DNA from: Pyropia yezoensis
Taxonomy: Eukaryota > Rhodophyta > Bangiophyceae > Bangiales > Bangiaceae
Length of the DNA stretch: 64,000 nt
Direction of reading: 5' to 3'
Assembly: GCA_009829735.1 (NCBI GenBank)
Contig: CM020619.1
Span: 28,360,063 to 28,424,062 of the forward strand
This document shows, one piece after another, positions 10,540-21,632 of the stretch (the stretch's first letter is position 1; every line of letters begins with the position of its first letter). The position numbers and the translations under genes were made by a program. The notes under the pieces are model-generated. The model worked only from the letters and a program-made list of their open reading frames with translations. It was not told the origin of the DNA and did no database searches.

Positions 10540-13500
10540 TTCGGATGAGTAATAAACTGGAGAAGAAAACAGTGCACAGAAGAAGAAGAAAGACTGAACA
10601 ATACAAAGAATTCAAGAGGGGAGCGAGGAACGACATATGCACAGCAGAACAGAAGCATGTATTAGGTCCGTGGTAGGCGTTAATGTCAGTGCACACAGAG
10701 GTCGGCGACTGTCCCACACGGCGGCCGTCTACCCCCGGCAAGCACACTCCTGTCCATCGTGAACGCACACCTGTCGTCCTAGCCGCGGCTGTAAACAGAG
10801 CACCACTGATGGCGGTCGGCCGCCGTCCCAGGCCGGCCGAGCAATGAATAACGCGGAAGAAGTAGACGCATTCAGCGGCCACCACGGTGATGTGCAGTAG
10901 AAGGGAGGTAGAGGCAGAGGGGGGGGGGGGGGGGAGGGGGGGGTCAGAGTCGTTGGGCGACAGCCGTAGCAGACGAACTGGGAAGCAATAACCGGGGGGG
11001 GTAGGGAGACAGCAGCCACCGGTGCGTTGAACCACAGTGGCAACAAATGGTGGTGAGGGCGACGCGGCGCGAAGCACACGCTACGGATTGGCGGGGCGTT
11101 GTGGGCGAAAGAGGGGGGGGGAACCCGACGCAAAGCTCACGGCACCAGGCGTGGGCGACGCGTCGTCGCGACGCGGCCGAGGTACTCGGCAAGCGTGGGA
11201 GTGGTGCCGTAGGCGCGGGGGAGGGGGGGGTGGCGCGCGCTACTCGCGGCGCGCGGTCGCACTCGCGGCGCGCGGTGCGAAGGAAAGTGCGGATTGGGCG
11301 GTGCGCGTCGCTGGCGCACGCGCGGACTGGAAGTGCACGTGTGGGCGGAGGTATCCTACCACCGGTGGTGGTCCCGTCTGGCGTCCGGCGACGGTGGTCG
11401 CAGTGGAGCGATTGTGTGGCGCACAGAGGTCGGCGCCCCTCACTGCTCGTCCTCGCGAGGCTGGGGCTCCAACGCTGTCCATTTTCCAGCTTGCATCAGC
11501 CGGTCTCGACGTAGACCACCAAACAGATAGAAATTCTTCCTAGACGAAAGCGCAGCCGTGCTTTGTGCTTCGCCGTCAAGACGACTCCGGTGCACGCACA
11601 CAAAAACACGGAGTTAACCCTGTGTCTCGTCAGACACGTGCACTTTTCTGGCTGCCGTCAAGATGAGGCCTAAGAGTGTTTCCAACAACGTCACGACGAT
11701 CCCGATACCATCTCACGCCAATCTGAATTGAAGCAGCCACGTGGGCGCTGCTGAGTGGAGGAGCGTGGCAAAAGCCGATATATGCAATGGAGTTGCTGGA
11801 TCACAGGGGCTACATGATTTTAAGACGGGACAGCTGGCCTTCACGATAGCAACTGGCTTTCCGCTGCCGCAAATCAGAAGTGGGGAGGGTTCGCTGTCGC
11901 CTATTGCGTGTTCGATGGTATTATTCAACCTGGGGCAAGCCCCCTCCCGAAGACAGGTGCAAGGCTCGAAAACGAGGAAACATTGTCGACTCTCCTGCTG
12001 AACAAGCGAGACACGCAGCACAAAGCAAGGCAATCTCGTGTATCTCGTCCATACTTTTGTCGAACGTTGCCTAATATGACTGTGCAATGCGACTCTTCTT
12101 GCCACGTGCAGTCCAAACCCGCTCCAATATTCCTGTCCATATGCGAATATACACACTCAAAAGTGTATATAAGTCTGTTTGCGGTCAGTTGGGGTCGTGT
12201 CCGACCGTCTCTGTGCAACGAGCCAATCACCTGACGCGGTTTCTCTCGACGCGCCCCGCCGGCGATCAGTGTATGCCGGGAACGGACGGTTGTGACCGCT
12301 CGGTCCATGCGACAACCGACCACGTCGTTTTCTGCATGGTTGACAGTTGCACGCTTCCGCGACTCCATGTGGTGTACCGGCGTCGTTTCCGCAACTTTCG
12401 CACGCTCTATAAGGCGACCACAGCGCGGCGGCTCCATCGTGCCTCCTCTTTTTTTTTTTCGAGGCGCGAGGTTGCGCATTCCCCCTCGCCATGCATGGAC
12501 CCCGCCATGCGAATTATGGTGAACGAGATTCGCCCCCCCCCCCCTCTCTTTTCTTTACCCCTTGCCGGCGCACGTGGCCCCGGCGGCTCTTTCATTCCCC
12601 CCCGGTCGCGTGTCACGTGTCTATGTGCAACTCCGGCGGTTGTCGGTCGGTTGACCCTCTTCCCAGGCCCGTGCACGCCCCCACCTCGGGTTTTGCGTCT
12701 CCGTCTCCACGCTTTACGCGTGTCACCCCCCCGCTCTCCCCTGCGCGTCGCCAAGCCAGCCACCGCCGTCTACGCAGCCGCGCCTTCCCCGACGCCCCCC
12801 CTCATCGCCCCACGCCCGCCCCACGGCCGCAGGAGGGTGCCAACAGTGGACAGGGGCGGCCCCCGGTGGTCGCCTCTGGCGTGGCGGCAACGCCCCGCCT
12901 CGTGTCGGCCCTGATTCTCATTGGGCACGCCAAGCCGGTCGCAACCCCTCCCCGCCACTTGCTGCCCAGAGTACTGTTGAGCCCCCTCCCCCCCACATCG
13001 CTCCCGCCCAAGGGAACTGTGCGGGCGTTTCCTCTTCAACCCCCCCTGTGGGTACCAACGCCCATGGGCGCTGCCGTGCTGGTTGGCCACACGAGGTGTC
13101 TCGGCCGAGGGTGTCGCGTGACCCCCCGACAGTTTCCAGGGGCGGGATGTGAGCCTTGCGGGGGTGCTTTCTCCCCCCCCCCTCCCCCCCACATGACCAC
13201 GCCCCCCCCCTTCCCACCACACGCCCCACCTGCGCCCTGTCGTCGACACGGATCCCCACTTCGCGCCACCGCTGTCGGGAGGCGTTTCCCACCGGCCGCT
13301 CTGGCCCACGTCTGCACTGTTTGCGACGGCAGTCGCCCGCGGGGTGGTCGCCGGCGGGGGGTCGCCAACTCCCCTCGCCCGATTTCCACTTGGCCGCCCG
13401 GGTGTCGCGGTTGGCCCCCAGCACGTGGGTGAGCCACACTAGCGACCCCATCGTTGGCGCCCACATTGGCGGCCGCAACGGTAGGATCGGCCGCGACCCC

Positions 13501-13915
13501 GGTGAAGGGGCCGCCTCCACCTGCATGCAGGGCGGCCTGGCGGCCTGGAGGCCGGAAAGGGTCATCATCTTCCCTCGTTTCGGCCTCCCCGGTTGCCACG
13601 CCGCATCTCCGCCACTCCTCTCGCGGCCGCACGGCTGCAGCGGTTGGTGGGGGCGGCCATCCCCCTCTCGGGCGGCCATACGCAAAGGGGCGCCGCCCCC
13701 GCGGCCACACGCTCTATGCTGCTGCAAGCCGCCTTTTCTCCCTCTTTGCCGTCATTGCCGGTGTGGCTGCAGCCCCGCCCCCGACAGTGGCGGCTGCTGC
13801 CAGCCACTGCCGGCCGCCGTCCAGACGGACGACACCTGCACCGGGGGGGGCCTATTGGCCGCATGCGGGCCCACACTTGTCCGCACCCCCCACGCGCACC
13901 CCGGTGCGTCGGGGG
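10540..13915. other. Intergenic, no supported gene
   Basis: The first part (10540-11500) has G homopolymers and a duplicated 16-mer ACTCGCGGCGCGCGGT-like repeat at about 11241-11275. The part from 11550 to 12200 is AT-richer and holds a 44-bp repeat shared with 30223-30266 and a small TATA-containing dyad at about 12147-12171. From 12500 to 13915 there are long Pro/Arg/His-rich open frames on both strands that look like composition artefacts. The chromovirus is inserted at the right edge. Confidence 0.5.
11671..11714 (+). repeat. 44-bp dispersed repeat (inverted copy at 30223-30266)
   Basis: 41 of 44 bases match the reverse complement of 30223-30266; the core reads GTGTTTCCAACAACGTCACG. Similarity fades on both sides. 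The two copies lie 18.5 kb apart in opposite orientation. They probably mark fragments or ends of the same unclassified mobile-element family. Confidence 0.75.
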
Positions 13916-13920
13916 AGGGG

Positions 13921-14767
13921 TGTAAGGATTTCCCCCCTAATCCCATGCCTAATACTTAAGGGATAATATCTGGGACCTCTCCTTACAGATCCTGCCGAAT
14001 CAACTCCTGGCAACATGGATCAACTCCTTGTATTGTGGGGCATGACGCGGTGTACCTTCCAGACGCAAGATGAGTCAGCCGCTGTCTCACGGTGTCTGCC
14101 GGCCGCACGACAGCAGCCATCGACAGCCCATCATGGCCTGTCGAAAGGCGCCACCGTCAGCACCCATGACGAGCCACATCTGCCACAGCTGGCGAGTCCG
14201 TTAAAATGTCCTCGCTGCAGCATTGCAGCGATGTGACTGGCTAGCCGGCTGGCCGATTCGGCCGACTCGATCGAATCGTGCTTACACTCCTCTCGGACCT
14301 TCGGGCCGACTGGCGTCTGGAGCCGGCTGGGGCGGCGCCCTAGGCGCCGCACGCCGGACCCCTTCGTTTGGGGCAAACTGGGGCTGCACTCCTTTAGTGC
14401 GCACGCCCGCCCATGCTTTGTTCTGAGAGCCATGCTTTGTTTTTGGGCCGTTTTGTGCCTACCGGTGGAGCGACGGGGAAACGCATGCTTTGGGGCACCT
14501 CGGGTGCCCCGACGCGAGTATATAGTGCGTGAGTGTCGGCGCCACCGGGGGAGACCGGAAGGGCAACCACAGACACAGACCAAAGACGACCTTCACCCTT
14601 TGAACCCTCTCGTTCACCACCGACGTCGCGCCGTCCTCTTCCCCAGACCCACCACCGTCACCACCTCCATCCTCTTCCCCGCACCCTGTCGCCCAATTGG
14701 CTGGCACGGGTCGCTGACACCATCACGAGTACGTTGAGGGCTGCCCAAGTGTGGGTGGTTCCTCACA
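13921..14767 (+). repeat. Left LTR of the chromovirus
   Basis: Begins TGTAAGGATTT and ends CCTCACA. A TATATA motif at 14519-14524 is the likely core promoter. It matches 20547-21393 over its full 847 bp with about two differences. Confidence 0.93.
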
Positions 14768-15007
14768 TGTGGTAGCTTCAGATAGTTTGGCTTTTCTACC
14801 TGGCGGTCACTTGCGATTCCGTTTTTGATTTGGCTCTCCCTGCGATTGTGCAGTCGTGTTGCCCCCTACGTTCGGCTTGCCACGGGCATTGTAATACGAA
14901 CGTAGCGGGTTCCACGAATCACACCGAACGAACAATTTCCTGACACAACCCTTGTGGTTTTTTTTTTCACGGAATTTTTCTTTTGGTCAACCGATTGTTG
15001 AATCCCA

Positions 15008-15805
15008 GTGAGATCCACATCAGATTCGGAATACTCTTCCTCAGCACTGGCGGCCGGCCCGACATCCTCGGCGGCCTCGGCGCGCGATACCGGGTCCACG
15101 TCCCGTGGCACCCCCCCGGTACGCACACCCTCGACGATCCGCGCACCCCCGACGATCCGCGCACCCCCGACGGTCCGCGCACCCCCGACGACCCGTGGCG
15201 CCTTCACGGCCCACGGTCCGTCGGCACGCGGCCCCCCGTCGGCACGCGGCCCCCCGTCGGCACGCGGCTCCCCGCAGGCACACGCCCGCCCGAGGGCACA
15301 CAACCCCCGGGCGGGCGCCCACTCGATTCCTACCCCGGCGGTCCCAGTCCGCCTCGCCTCGGCGGGCCGGGCCGCACCCAAGCCCCCCCTCTCGGGCAAG
15401 GGCAAGGGCCCTGCCACCAACGACACGGCAGCCCGCGTCAACCGTCGCCTGTTACTGCCCCCCCAAGAATCGGGGCGCCGTTACACCGCCCCGCCGCCAC
15501 CGGTGATTGGTCACATCAAGCCAACCACCGCGCGCGCGGTTGAGCAGCGTGAGCAACGCCGAATTGCCAAGAGCCACCGTGGGGCGCAACGGAAATTCCT
15601 TTGCAATCCGTGCGGTGTGCGGTGCAACAGCCTCACTGTGCTGCGTGATCACCGCGGATCCCGTCGCCACCGATACGTAATTAACCGCCCGGACACCCTT
15701 CCCCGTTGCGAACCCTGCGGTCGCGAATTTGAGTCGGTGGAACATTTCGAGCGGCACACACGTGGCAAGGATCATCACCGCACGCTGGCGCGCCGCACCG
15801 ATTGA
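15008..15805 (+). CDS. Zinc-finger ORF inside the chromovirus, upstream of gag
   Basis: This 265-codon frame lies between the left LTR and gag, in the same orientation. Its first half is Pro/Arg/Ala-rich and built on short DNA tandem repeats (RAPPTI-like and RGPPSA-like units at about 15120-15290). The C-terminal third is basic and carries two fingers spaced C-x2-C-x12-H-x5-H, beginning CNPCGVRC and CEPCGREF. That spacing is the U1/matrin/JAZ type, known in proteins that bind double-stranded RNA or RNA-protein complexes. Ty3/gypsy elements do not usually carry such an ORF, so it could be a captured host segment or a lineage-specific accessory protein. It is described here as part of a fossil element; no function is shown. 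Confidence 0.65.
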   Translation: MRSTSDSEYSSSALAAGPTSSAASARDTGSTSRGTPPVRTPSTIRAPPTIRAPPTVRAPPTTRGAFTAHGPSARGPPSARGPPSARGSPQAHARPRAHNPRAGAHSIPTPAVPVRLASAGRAAPKPPLSGKGKGPATNDTAARVNRRLLLPPQESGRRYTAPPPPVIGHIKPTTARAVEQREQRRIAKSHRGAQRKFLCNPCGVRCNSLTVLRDHRGSRRHRYVINRPDTLPRCEPCGREFESVEHFERHTRGKDHHRTLARRTD

Positions 15806-16151
15806 CACCTGTTGACACACCCCTGGATCTGGCCTAGGAGCCCGATTTTCCCCCATTGATCCCCCCGCTTGGAAATCCGACACGACCCGACTCGGGCCTG
15901 TGCACGGACGCTTCTGAATAATCCGTTTGTGTGATTTCAACCGAATTTCTTGTGCTTCTCGAAGTAGTGCTGTACATCATTTGGAACGTTGCAGCAACTA
16001 GCGCAGCACTTATCCAAATCGTGTACACCACTACTGCTGCAGACAAACTCCTATCCCACATCTCCGAGATCTTCCTTGGGGTCCTCCCCAAGCAAGTCTT
16101 GTGAAATCTGGGTTGTAAGTTTGTTTGCCTCGGACTTGAACCCAAGACACC

Positions 16152-17021
16152 ATGGATGCACCAATCCCAGGGGGTGTCAACCCGGCCAATCCGGGCTCGG
16201 GCTCGAACGCACCGACCATGGAAGCCTGGACCCAGCTTACAGCGTTTGTCGCGCAAATGAGCGAACAACTCGAGGCTCATAAGATGGAACCAGCCGACGC
16301 TAAGCAGCAACTGTCCGAAGCCAAGGCCAGGGCCACTACTAGTGGCATGAAATCCGCGAGGCCGAACAAACCCGTGGCTTTCTCCGGTAAACCTGGGACG
16401 GTTGAAGCGTGGTGCTCGCATATGGATTTCTATGTGCGACTGAGTGACCCCGACGATGCGTGCAGTATTGCTTGCACCTTCCTCGACGGCGAAGCGTTCG
16501 ACTGGTGGAACGTCTACAGTCAGACTACAGCTGTCCCGAACTGGGAATCCTTCCGTTCTGCTCTAATTCGCCGCTTCAGTCCACTGAACAAGACACAAGC
16601 GGCACGAGACAAGCTGCACTCGTGGCGCCAAATCAAAGACGTCGGAACGTTCAACAGGACGTTTCTGAGCGTCCTCTTGGACATCCCTGACATCACGGAA
16701 GCCGAGAAGATTGACCGCTACACCCGAGGCTTGAAGCGGGACATCTGGCAGGCTCTTTGTCTCAAGACCTACTCGGATCTTGAATCTGTCATGACTGACG
16801 CTCTGCGCGTGGAGGCTGCCAAGGCTGGTGCCTCGACGCACCTCGGCGGCACATCTGCGAGGCCATCCACGACGGGTGTCATTCCCATGGAAATCTCCAG
16901 CATCAAAGTCGAGAAACTCACGCCTGAAGAGCGTCAGCGCTGCATGCGTGAAGGCCTCTGCCTCCGCTGCCGTGAGAGAGGACATATGGCCAAGGACTGC
17001 CCAAAAGGCCAGCGGAACTGA
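16152..17021 (+). CDS. gag region of the chromovirus
   Basis: About 290 codons. The central part resembles the Ty3/gypsy Gag capsid domain (retrotrans_gag type, with the [20 protein letters not shown] segment). The C-terminal CCHC zinc knuckle begins [14 protein letters not shown]. The following pol region is in another frame; the family commonly expresses pol by frameshifting or as a fused polyprotein. Confidence 0.85.
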   Translation: MDAPIPGGVNPANPGSGSNAPTMEAWTQLTAFVAQMSEQLEAHKMEPADAKQQLSEAKARATTSGMKSARPNKPVAFSGKPGTVEAWCSHMDFYVRLSDPDDACSIACTFLDGEAFDWWNVYSQTTAVPNWESFRSALIRRFSPLNKTQAARDKLHSWRQIKDVGTFNRTFLSVLLDIPDITEAEKIDRYTRGLKRDIWQALCLKTYSDLESVMTDALRVEAAKAGASTHLGGTSARPSTTGVIPMEISSIKVEKLTPEERQRCMREGLCLRCRERGHMAKDCPKGQRN

Positions 17022-17044
17022 AGCAGCAACCGTCATCAAAACCG

Positions 17045-20000
17045 GTGCCAGACGCTTCTTCGGTTCCTGAAAACATGTCGTCACCATTTGAAGGCCCGCG
17101 TCTCGGGCTTCTGCTTTCTACTGCCTCTGTCAATGGACATCTTGTTACGGTGCTGTTTGACGACGGATCTCCCATTAACGTCGTATCAAGGCGCCTCGTG
17201 AATACCCTGAATGTGACCACGAAAGAAACGGACTTCGCGGCTAACATGCCCGATGGTCGCTCCCACGTCCTCGCAGAGACCATTGAACCCTTAGAGATTC
17301 ACATCGGCCCATATCAAGAACGTCTTCGGTTTGCTGTATGCGACCTAAGTGCGTACGACATCATCCTCGGAAAGAAATGGCGTGACGACAAGGACGCCAA
17401 AATCAACAACAAGAAGAACAAGATCTCCTTCAAGTTTTACCAAAAGAACATCTCCATCACTGCCTCCCTCAAGAAACCCCATGGCCTGATTAGTAGGCAA
17501 CGCCTCGCCAAGGACCTTATTCAAAAAGTTCCTGTCTTCGCCATTTACCTGCAATCCGAAGATCCTTCCAGCACCTTTGACATCAATGCGATCAAAATGG
17601 GAGAAGCTGAAGACAAGAATGACGTCCAAGAGATTCTCAACGAGTACGCCGATGTCTTCCCGGAAGAGCTTCCCGATGGACTTCCTCCTGAACGCAGTCA
17701 CAAGTTTAGCGTCAAGCTTACGGAGGACGCTCAACCACGTCGCAGTGGCATTTCTCGCCTATCTGAATGGGAACTCGATGAACTCAAGACACAACTTGCA
17801 ACCCTCATACGAAAGGGGTTCATCCAACCAAGTGCCTCACCGTGGGGCTCATCTGTACTCTTTGCCGCAAAGAAGGACGGTGGCTGGCGAATGTGCATCG
17901 ATTATCGAGCATTGAACAAAGCCACTATCAAGAACGCATATCCCTGACCAAGAATTGACGACATCTTCGACCAACTGCGAAAGGCCAAGTACTTCACGAA
18001 GATCGACCTCCGATCAGGTTACCACCAGATCCGGCTTGACCCTGATACTATCCCACTGACGGCGTTCCGAACAAAATACGGGTTCTACGAATTTACCGTG
18101 CTACCCTTTGGGCTAACAAATGCCCCCGCGGTCTTCATGAACCAAATGAATGACGTCTTCCGACCCTATCTCTACGAGTTTATCTGCGTCTACCTCGACG
18201 ACATCCTGGTCTATAGTGAAGCTTACGAAGATCATCTTAAGCACCTAAGGCAAGCCCTGGACAAGCTGCGAGAGCATAAGCTCTACGACAAACTCAGCAA
18301 ATGCCAATTTGCGCGAACAACTGTGGACTACCTCGGCCATGTCATTTCCAACGAAGGCTTCTCTATGGAGGGCTACAAGGTCCAAGCCATTCGATCATGG
18401 GCAACGCCACAGAGCAAAAAAGATGTGCAATCTTTCCTCGGCATGGTCAACTTCTATCGTCGATTTATTAAGGGAATGGCATCCGTGGCTGCACCCCTCA
18501 CAAGGCTTACTGGAAACGTCGACTTCGAATGGAACTCTGACGCCCAGAAGGCTTTTGAGCAACTACAAACCCTGACGACAAGTGCACCAGTACTGAGGCC
18601 ATTCGACAAGAGGTACTCAATCTTCATCTCCACAGATGCCAGTGGGTATGCTGTTGGCGCTGTCCTTGAACAAGATGACGGAAAAGGACGACGCCCAGTG
18701 GCCTACTTCTCATTGACGCTGAACATCCACGAACAGCGCTACAGTATCCGTGAGCGCGAACTGCTCGCAGTTGTACAAGCCATTCGACACTGGCGCTGCT
18801 ACCTCCATGGAAGGTTGTTCGAGGTGCACACCGACCATGAGTCCCTAAGGTACTTGAAAACCCAAGAGAAGCTCAACGACCGCCAAGTCAAGTGGCTAGA
18901 GCTGTTGGAGCAATTCGATTTCAAGATCATCCCCATCAAGGGCACTTCCAACCCCGTAGCTGATGCTCTTTCAAGGCAACCACAAGACGCCCCCGATAAG
19001 CACGCTCCCAATCAAGATCTCCTTAGTCGCGTGCTAACCAAGACCATCGAAAGCCTACCCAAGAAAACTGAAATCAACAACCTCATGACCATAAGCCAAA
19101 GTGATCAAGACCTTGCCACCCTAGACCAAGAGTACAACGCGGATCCCGAGTTTGCCGACCTAGTCAAAGACCCGGTATCTCCCTACCGGCTTCACATGAG
19201 GTTGTTGAAACGAGGTGACCGTACGTGCATCCCCGTTGGTACTCTACGCCAAAGACTACTCCATGACTACCACGACATCCCAAGCCAAGGACATATGGGA
19301 GTTAAGAAAACCACCAACGCTATTGCTTCCAAATACTACTGGAAGACAATGCGGAAGGACATCCAAGGATACGTACAATCATGTGATTTGTGCCAGCGGA
19401 ACAAAGCTGGCACCCATTCACCTCTGGGTCACCTCAAACCACTAGATCCACCGAACCAACGATGGGCAAGTGTCTCCATGGACTTTATCACCCCTGTTCC
19501 ACTGACCCAAAGGGGCCACAATGGCATCTACGTCATTGTGGACAGACTGTCGAAGATGATTCGACTAGCACCAATGAAGCCCGACTGTACTGCACCAGTC
19601 GTAGCGCAACTCTACCATGATCACGTCTACCGTCATCACGGTCTACCATCCGACGTCGTCTGCGACCGAGACCGTATCTTCTTCTCCAACTTCTGGCAGT
19701 CGCTCACCGAAATGCTCAAGGTCAAGATCAAGGCATCTTCAGCCTATCATCCCCAGACGGACGGACAAACCGAGATCATGAACAAGAAGATTGAAGAAAT
19801 CCTGCGAAACTTCGTGAACCATCATCAGGGTGATTGGGACCTCTTCCTTGTTGCTGCAGAAGTAGCTTACAACCGGTCACCCAATGCGGTCACGACGTAC
19901 TCCCCATTCTTCCTGAACTACGGCTTTGAACCAAGGACAGTACCTGTCGACATCGTCGAGAGCAAGGAATCGAAACTACCAGCAGTCTCAGATTGGCTAA

Positions 20001-20536
20001 GCAGTCTGCAAAAAGCTCAGGAGACTGCCATTACCGCTATCAAGAAGGCCAATGAGACGCGCTCGGCGTACGCTAACCGTCGACGCCGACCATGTACGAT
20101 CGCTGTCGACGACCTCGTGCTCCTGAGCACCAAGAACCTTATGCCGGACGCCTTCCAGAGCGCTCGCAAGTTGATGCCCAAGTCTTCGGGACCATACCGA
20201 GTCACTGAAAACATCAATGATGTTACGTTCCGTCTGGATCTGCCTCAAGCAGTCCTTGATCGAAAGGTGCACAACGCCTTTCACGCCAGTCTACTCAAGC
20301 CGTACAACGCTGATCCGTATGGTCGACTTCCTCCCGCTCCAGCTCCGGTAGCATTTCCGGACGGATCGGTTGAGTACGAAGTGGACTCCATTATTCGGTC
20401 ACGAAAACGCCGTGGACGACTGCAGTACCTGGTCAAGTGGAAAGGCTGCGATGTCAGTGAGAACACCTGGCTAACCACGCAAGACCTCGACAACGCACCT
20501 GAGGTTCTCGACGCCTTCCTTCGACGCACGTCCTAA
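17045..20536 (+). pseudogene. pol region of the chromovirus (PR-RT-RH-IN-chromodomain)
   Basis: Recognisable parts in order: an aspartic protease with an LFDDGSP core (about 17150-17360), reverse transcriptase with the YLDDILVYS box (about 17800-18480), RNase H beginning FISTDASGYAVG (about 18620-18970), integrase with an HHCC zinc finger and a DDE core (about 19230-19900), and a chromodomain (YEVDSIIRSRKRRGR onward, about 20370-20530). The chromodomain places it in the chromoviruses, which target chromatin. It looks nearly whole with about one break. Confidence 0.9.
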
Positions 20537-20546
20537 GGGGGGGAGG

Positions 20547-21393
20547 TGTAAGGATTTCCCCCCTAATCCCATGCCTAATACTTAAGGGATAATATCTGGG
20601 ACCTCTCCTTACAGATCCTGCCGAATCAACTCCTGGCAACATGGATCAACTCCTAGTATTGTGGGGCATGACGCGGTGTACCTTCCAGACGCAAGATGAG
20701 TCAGCCGCTGTCTCACGGTGTCTGCCGGCCGCACGACAGCAGCCATCGACAGCCCATCATGGCCTGTCGAAAGGCGCCACCGTCAGCACCCATGACGAGC
20801 CACATCTGCCACAGCTGGCGAGTCCGTTAAAATGTCCTCGCTGCAGCATTGCAGCGATGTGACTGGCTAGCCGGCTGGCCGATTCGGCCGACTCGATCGA
20901 ATCGTGCTTACACGCCTCTCGGACCTTCGGGCCGACTGGCGTCTGGAGCCGGCTGGGGCGGCGCCCTAGGCGCCGCACGCCGGACCCCTTCGTTTGGGGC
21001 AAACTGGGGCTGCACTCCTTTAGTGCGCACGCCCGCCCATGCTTTGTTCTGAGAGCCATGCTTTGTTTTTGGGCCGTTTTGTGCCTACCGGTGGAGCGAC
21101 GGGGAAACGCATGCTTTGGGGCACCTCGGGTGCCCCGACGCGAGTATATAGTGCGTGAGTGTCGGCGCCACCGGGGGAGACCGGAAGGGCAACCACAGAC
21201 ACAGACCAAAGACGACCTTCACCCTTTGAACCCTCTCGTTCACCACCGACGTCGCGCCGTCCTCTTCCCCAGACCCACCACCGTCACCACCTCCATCCTC
21301 TTCCCCGCACCCTGTCGCCCAATTGGCTGGCACGGGTCGCTGACACCATCACGAGTACGTTGAGGGCTGCCCAAGTGTGGGTGGTTCCTCACA
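20547..21393 (+). repeat. Right LTR of the chromovirus
   Basis: Same 847-bp sequence as the left LTR with about two differences. It is preceded by a purine tract (AAGGGGGGGAGG) at 20535-20546 and followed by the AGGGG target duplicate at 21394-21398. Confidence 0.93.
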
Positions 21394-21398
21394 AGGGG

Positions 21399-21632
21399 GG
21401 TCGTCCGGCCGCACCCTGGGCGGCTGACGTGCTCTGTGGGCCTGTGGTCGACGCGCACTTCATCGACGCCTCTATGAGGCCATGAACGCTGGCTACAACG
21501 TTCGTCGCGCTCAGCCGTCACAACGCTACCACTCTGCACATTGGGGGCCGTACGACGGCCCCGATTCCCTTTCCCCCACTTTCCCACGCGCGCAGCACTC
21601 TCCTGTGCCGCCTTTTCCGCTCCTCGAGCACC
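21399..21632. other. Junction between the chromovirus and the second Harbinger locus
   Basis: Short segment with no complete ORF. It contains a small dyad GGGGCCGTACGACGGCCCC at about 21548-21566. A frame is open through RRLYEAMNAGYN near 21470-21495, but nothing identifies it. Confidence 0.4.

Larger units (their letters stand above)
13921..21393 (+). mobile_element. Ty3/gypsy LTR retrotransposon, chromovirus clade
   Basis: The element is 7473 bp long, bounded by two 847-bp LTRs and flanked by a 5-bp target duplication AGGGG (13916-13920 and 21394-21398). Each LTR starts TG and ends CA. A candidate primer-binding site (TGGTAGCTTCAG) starts at 14770, just inside the left LTR, and a polypurine tract ends at 20546 directly before the right LTR. 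Parts in order are an extra zinc-finger ORF, gag with a zinc knuckle, and pol with protease, reverse transcriptase, RNase H, integrase and a C-terminal chromodomain. By eye the LTRs differ at about two sites, so the insertion is recent. The copy looks almost whole, with about one break in pol. Confidence 0.93.

Noticed and set aside
12491-13432. 313-codon ORF upstream of the chromovirus
   Set aside because: Pro/His/Arg-rich, overlapped by equally long minus-strand frames, and without motifs.
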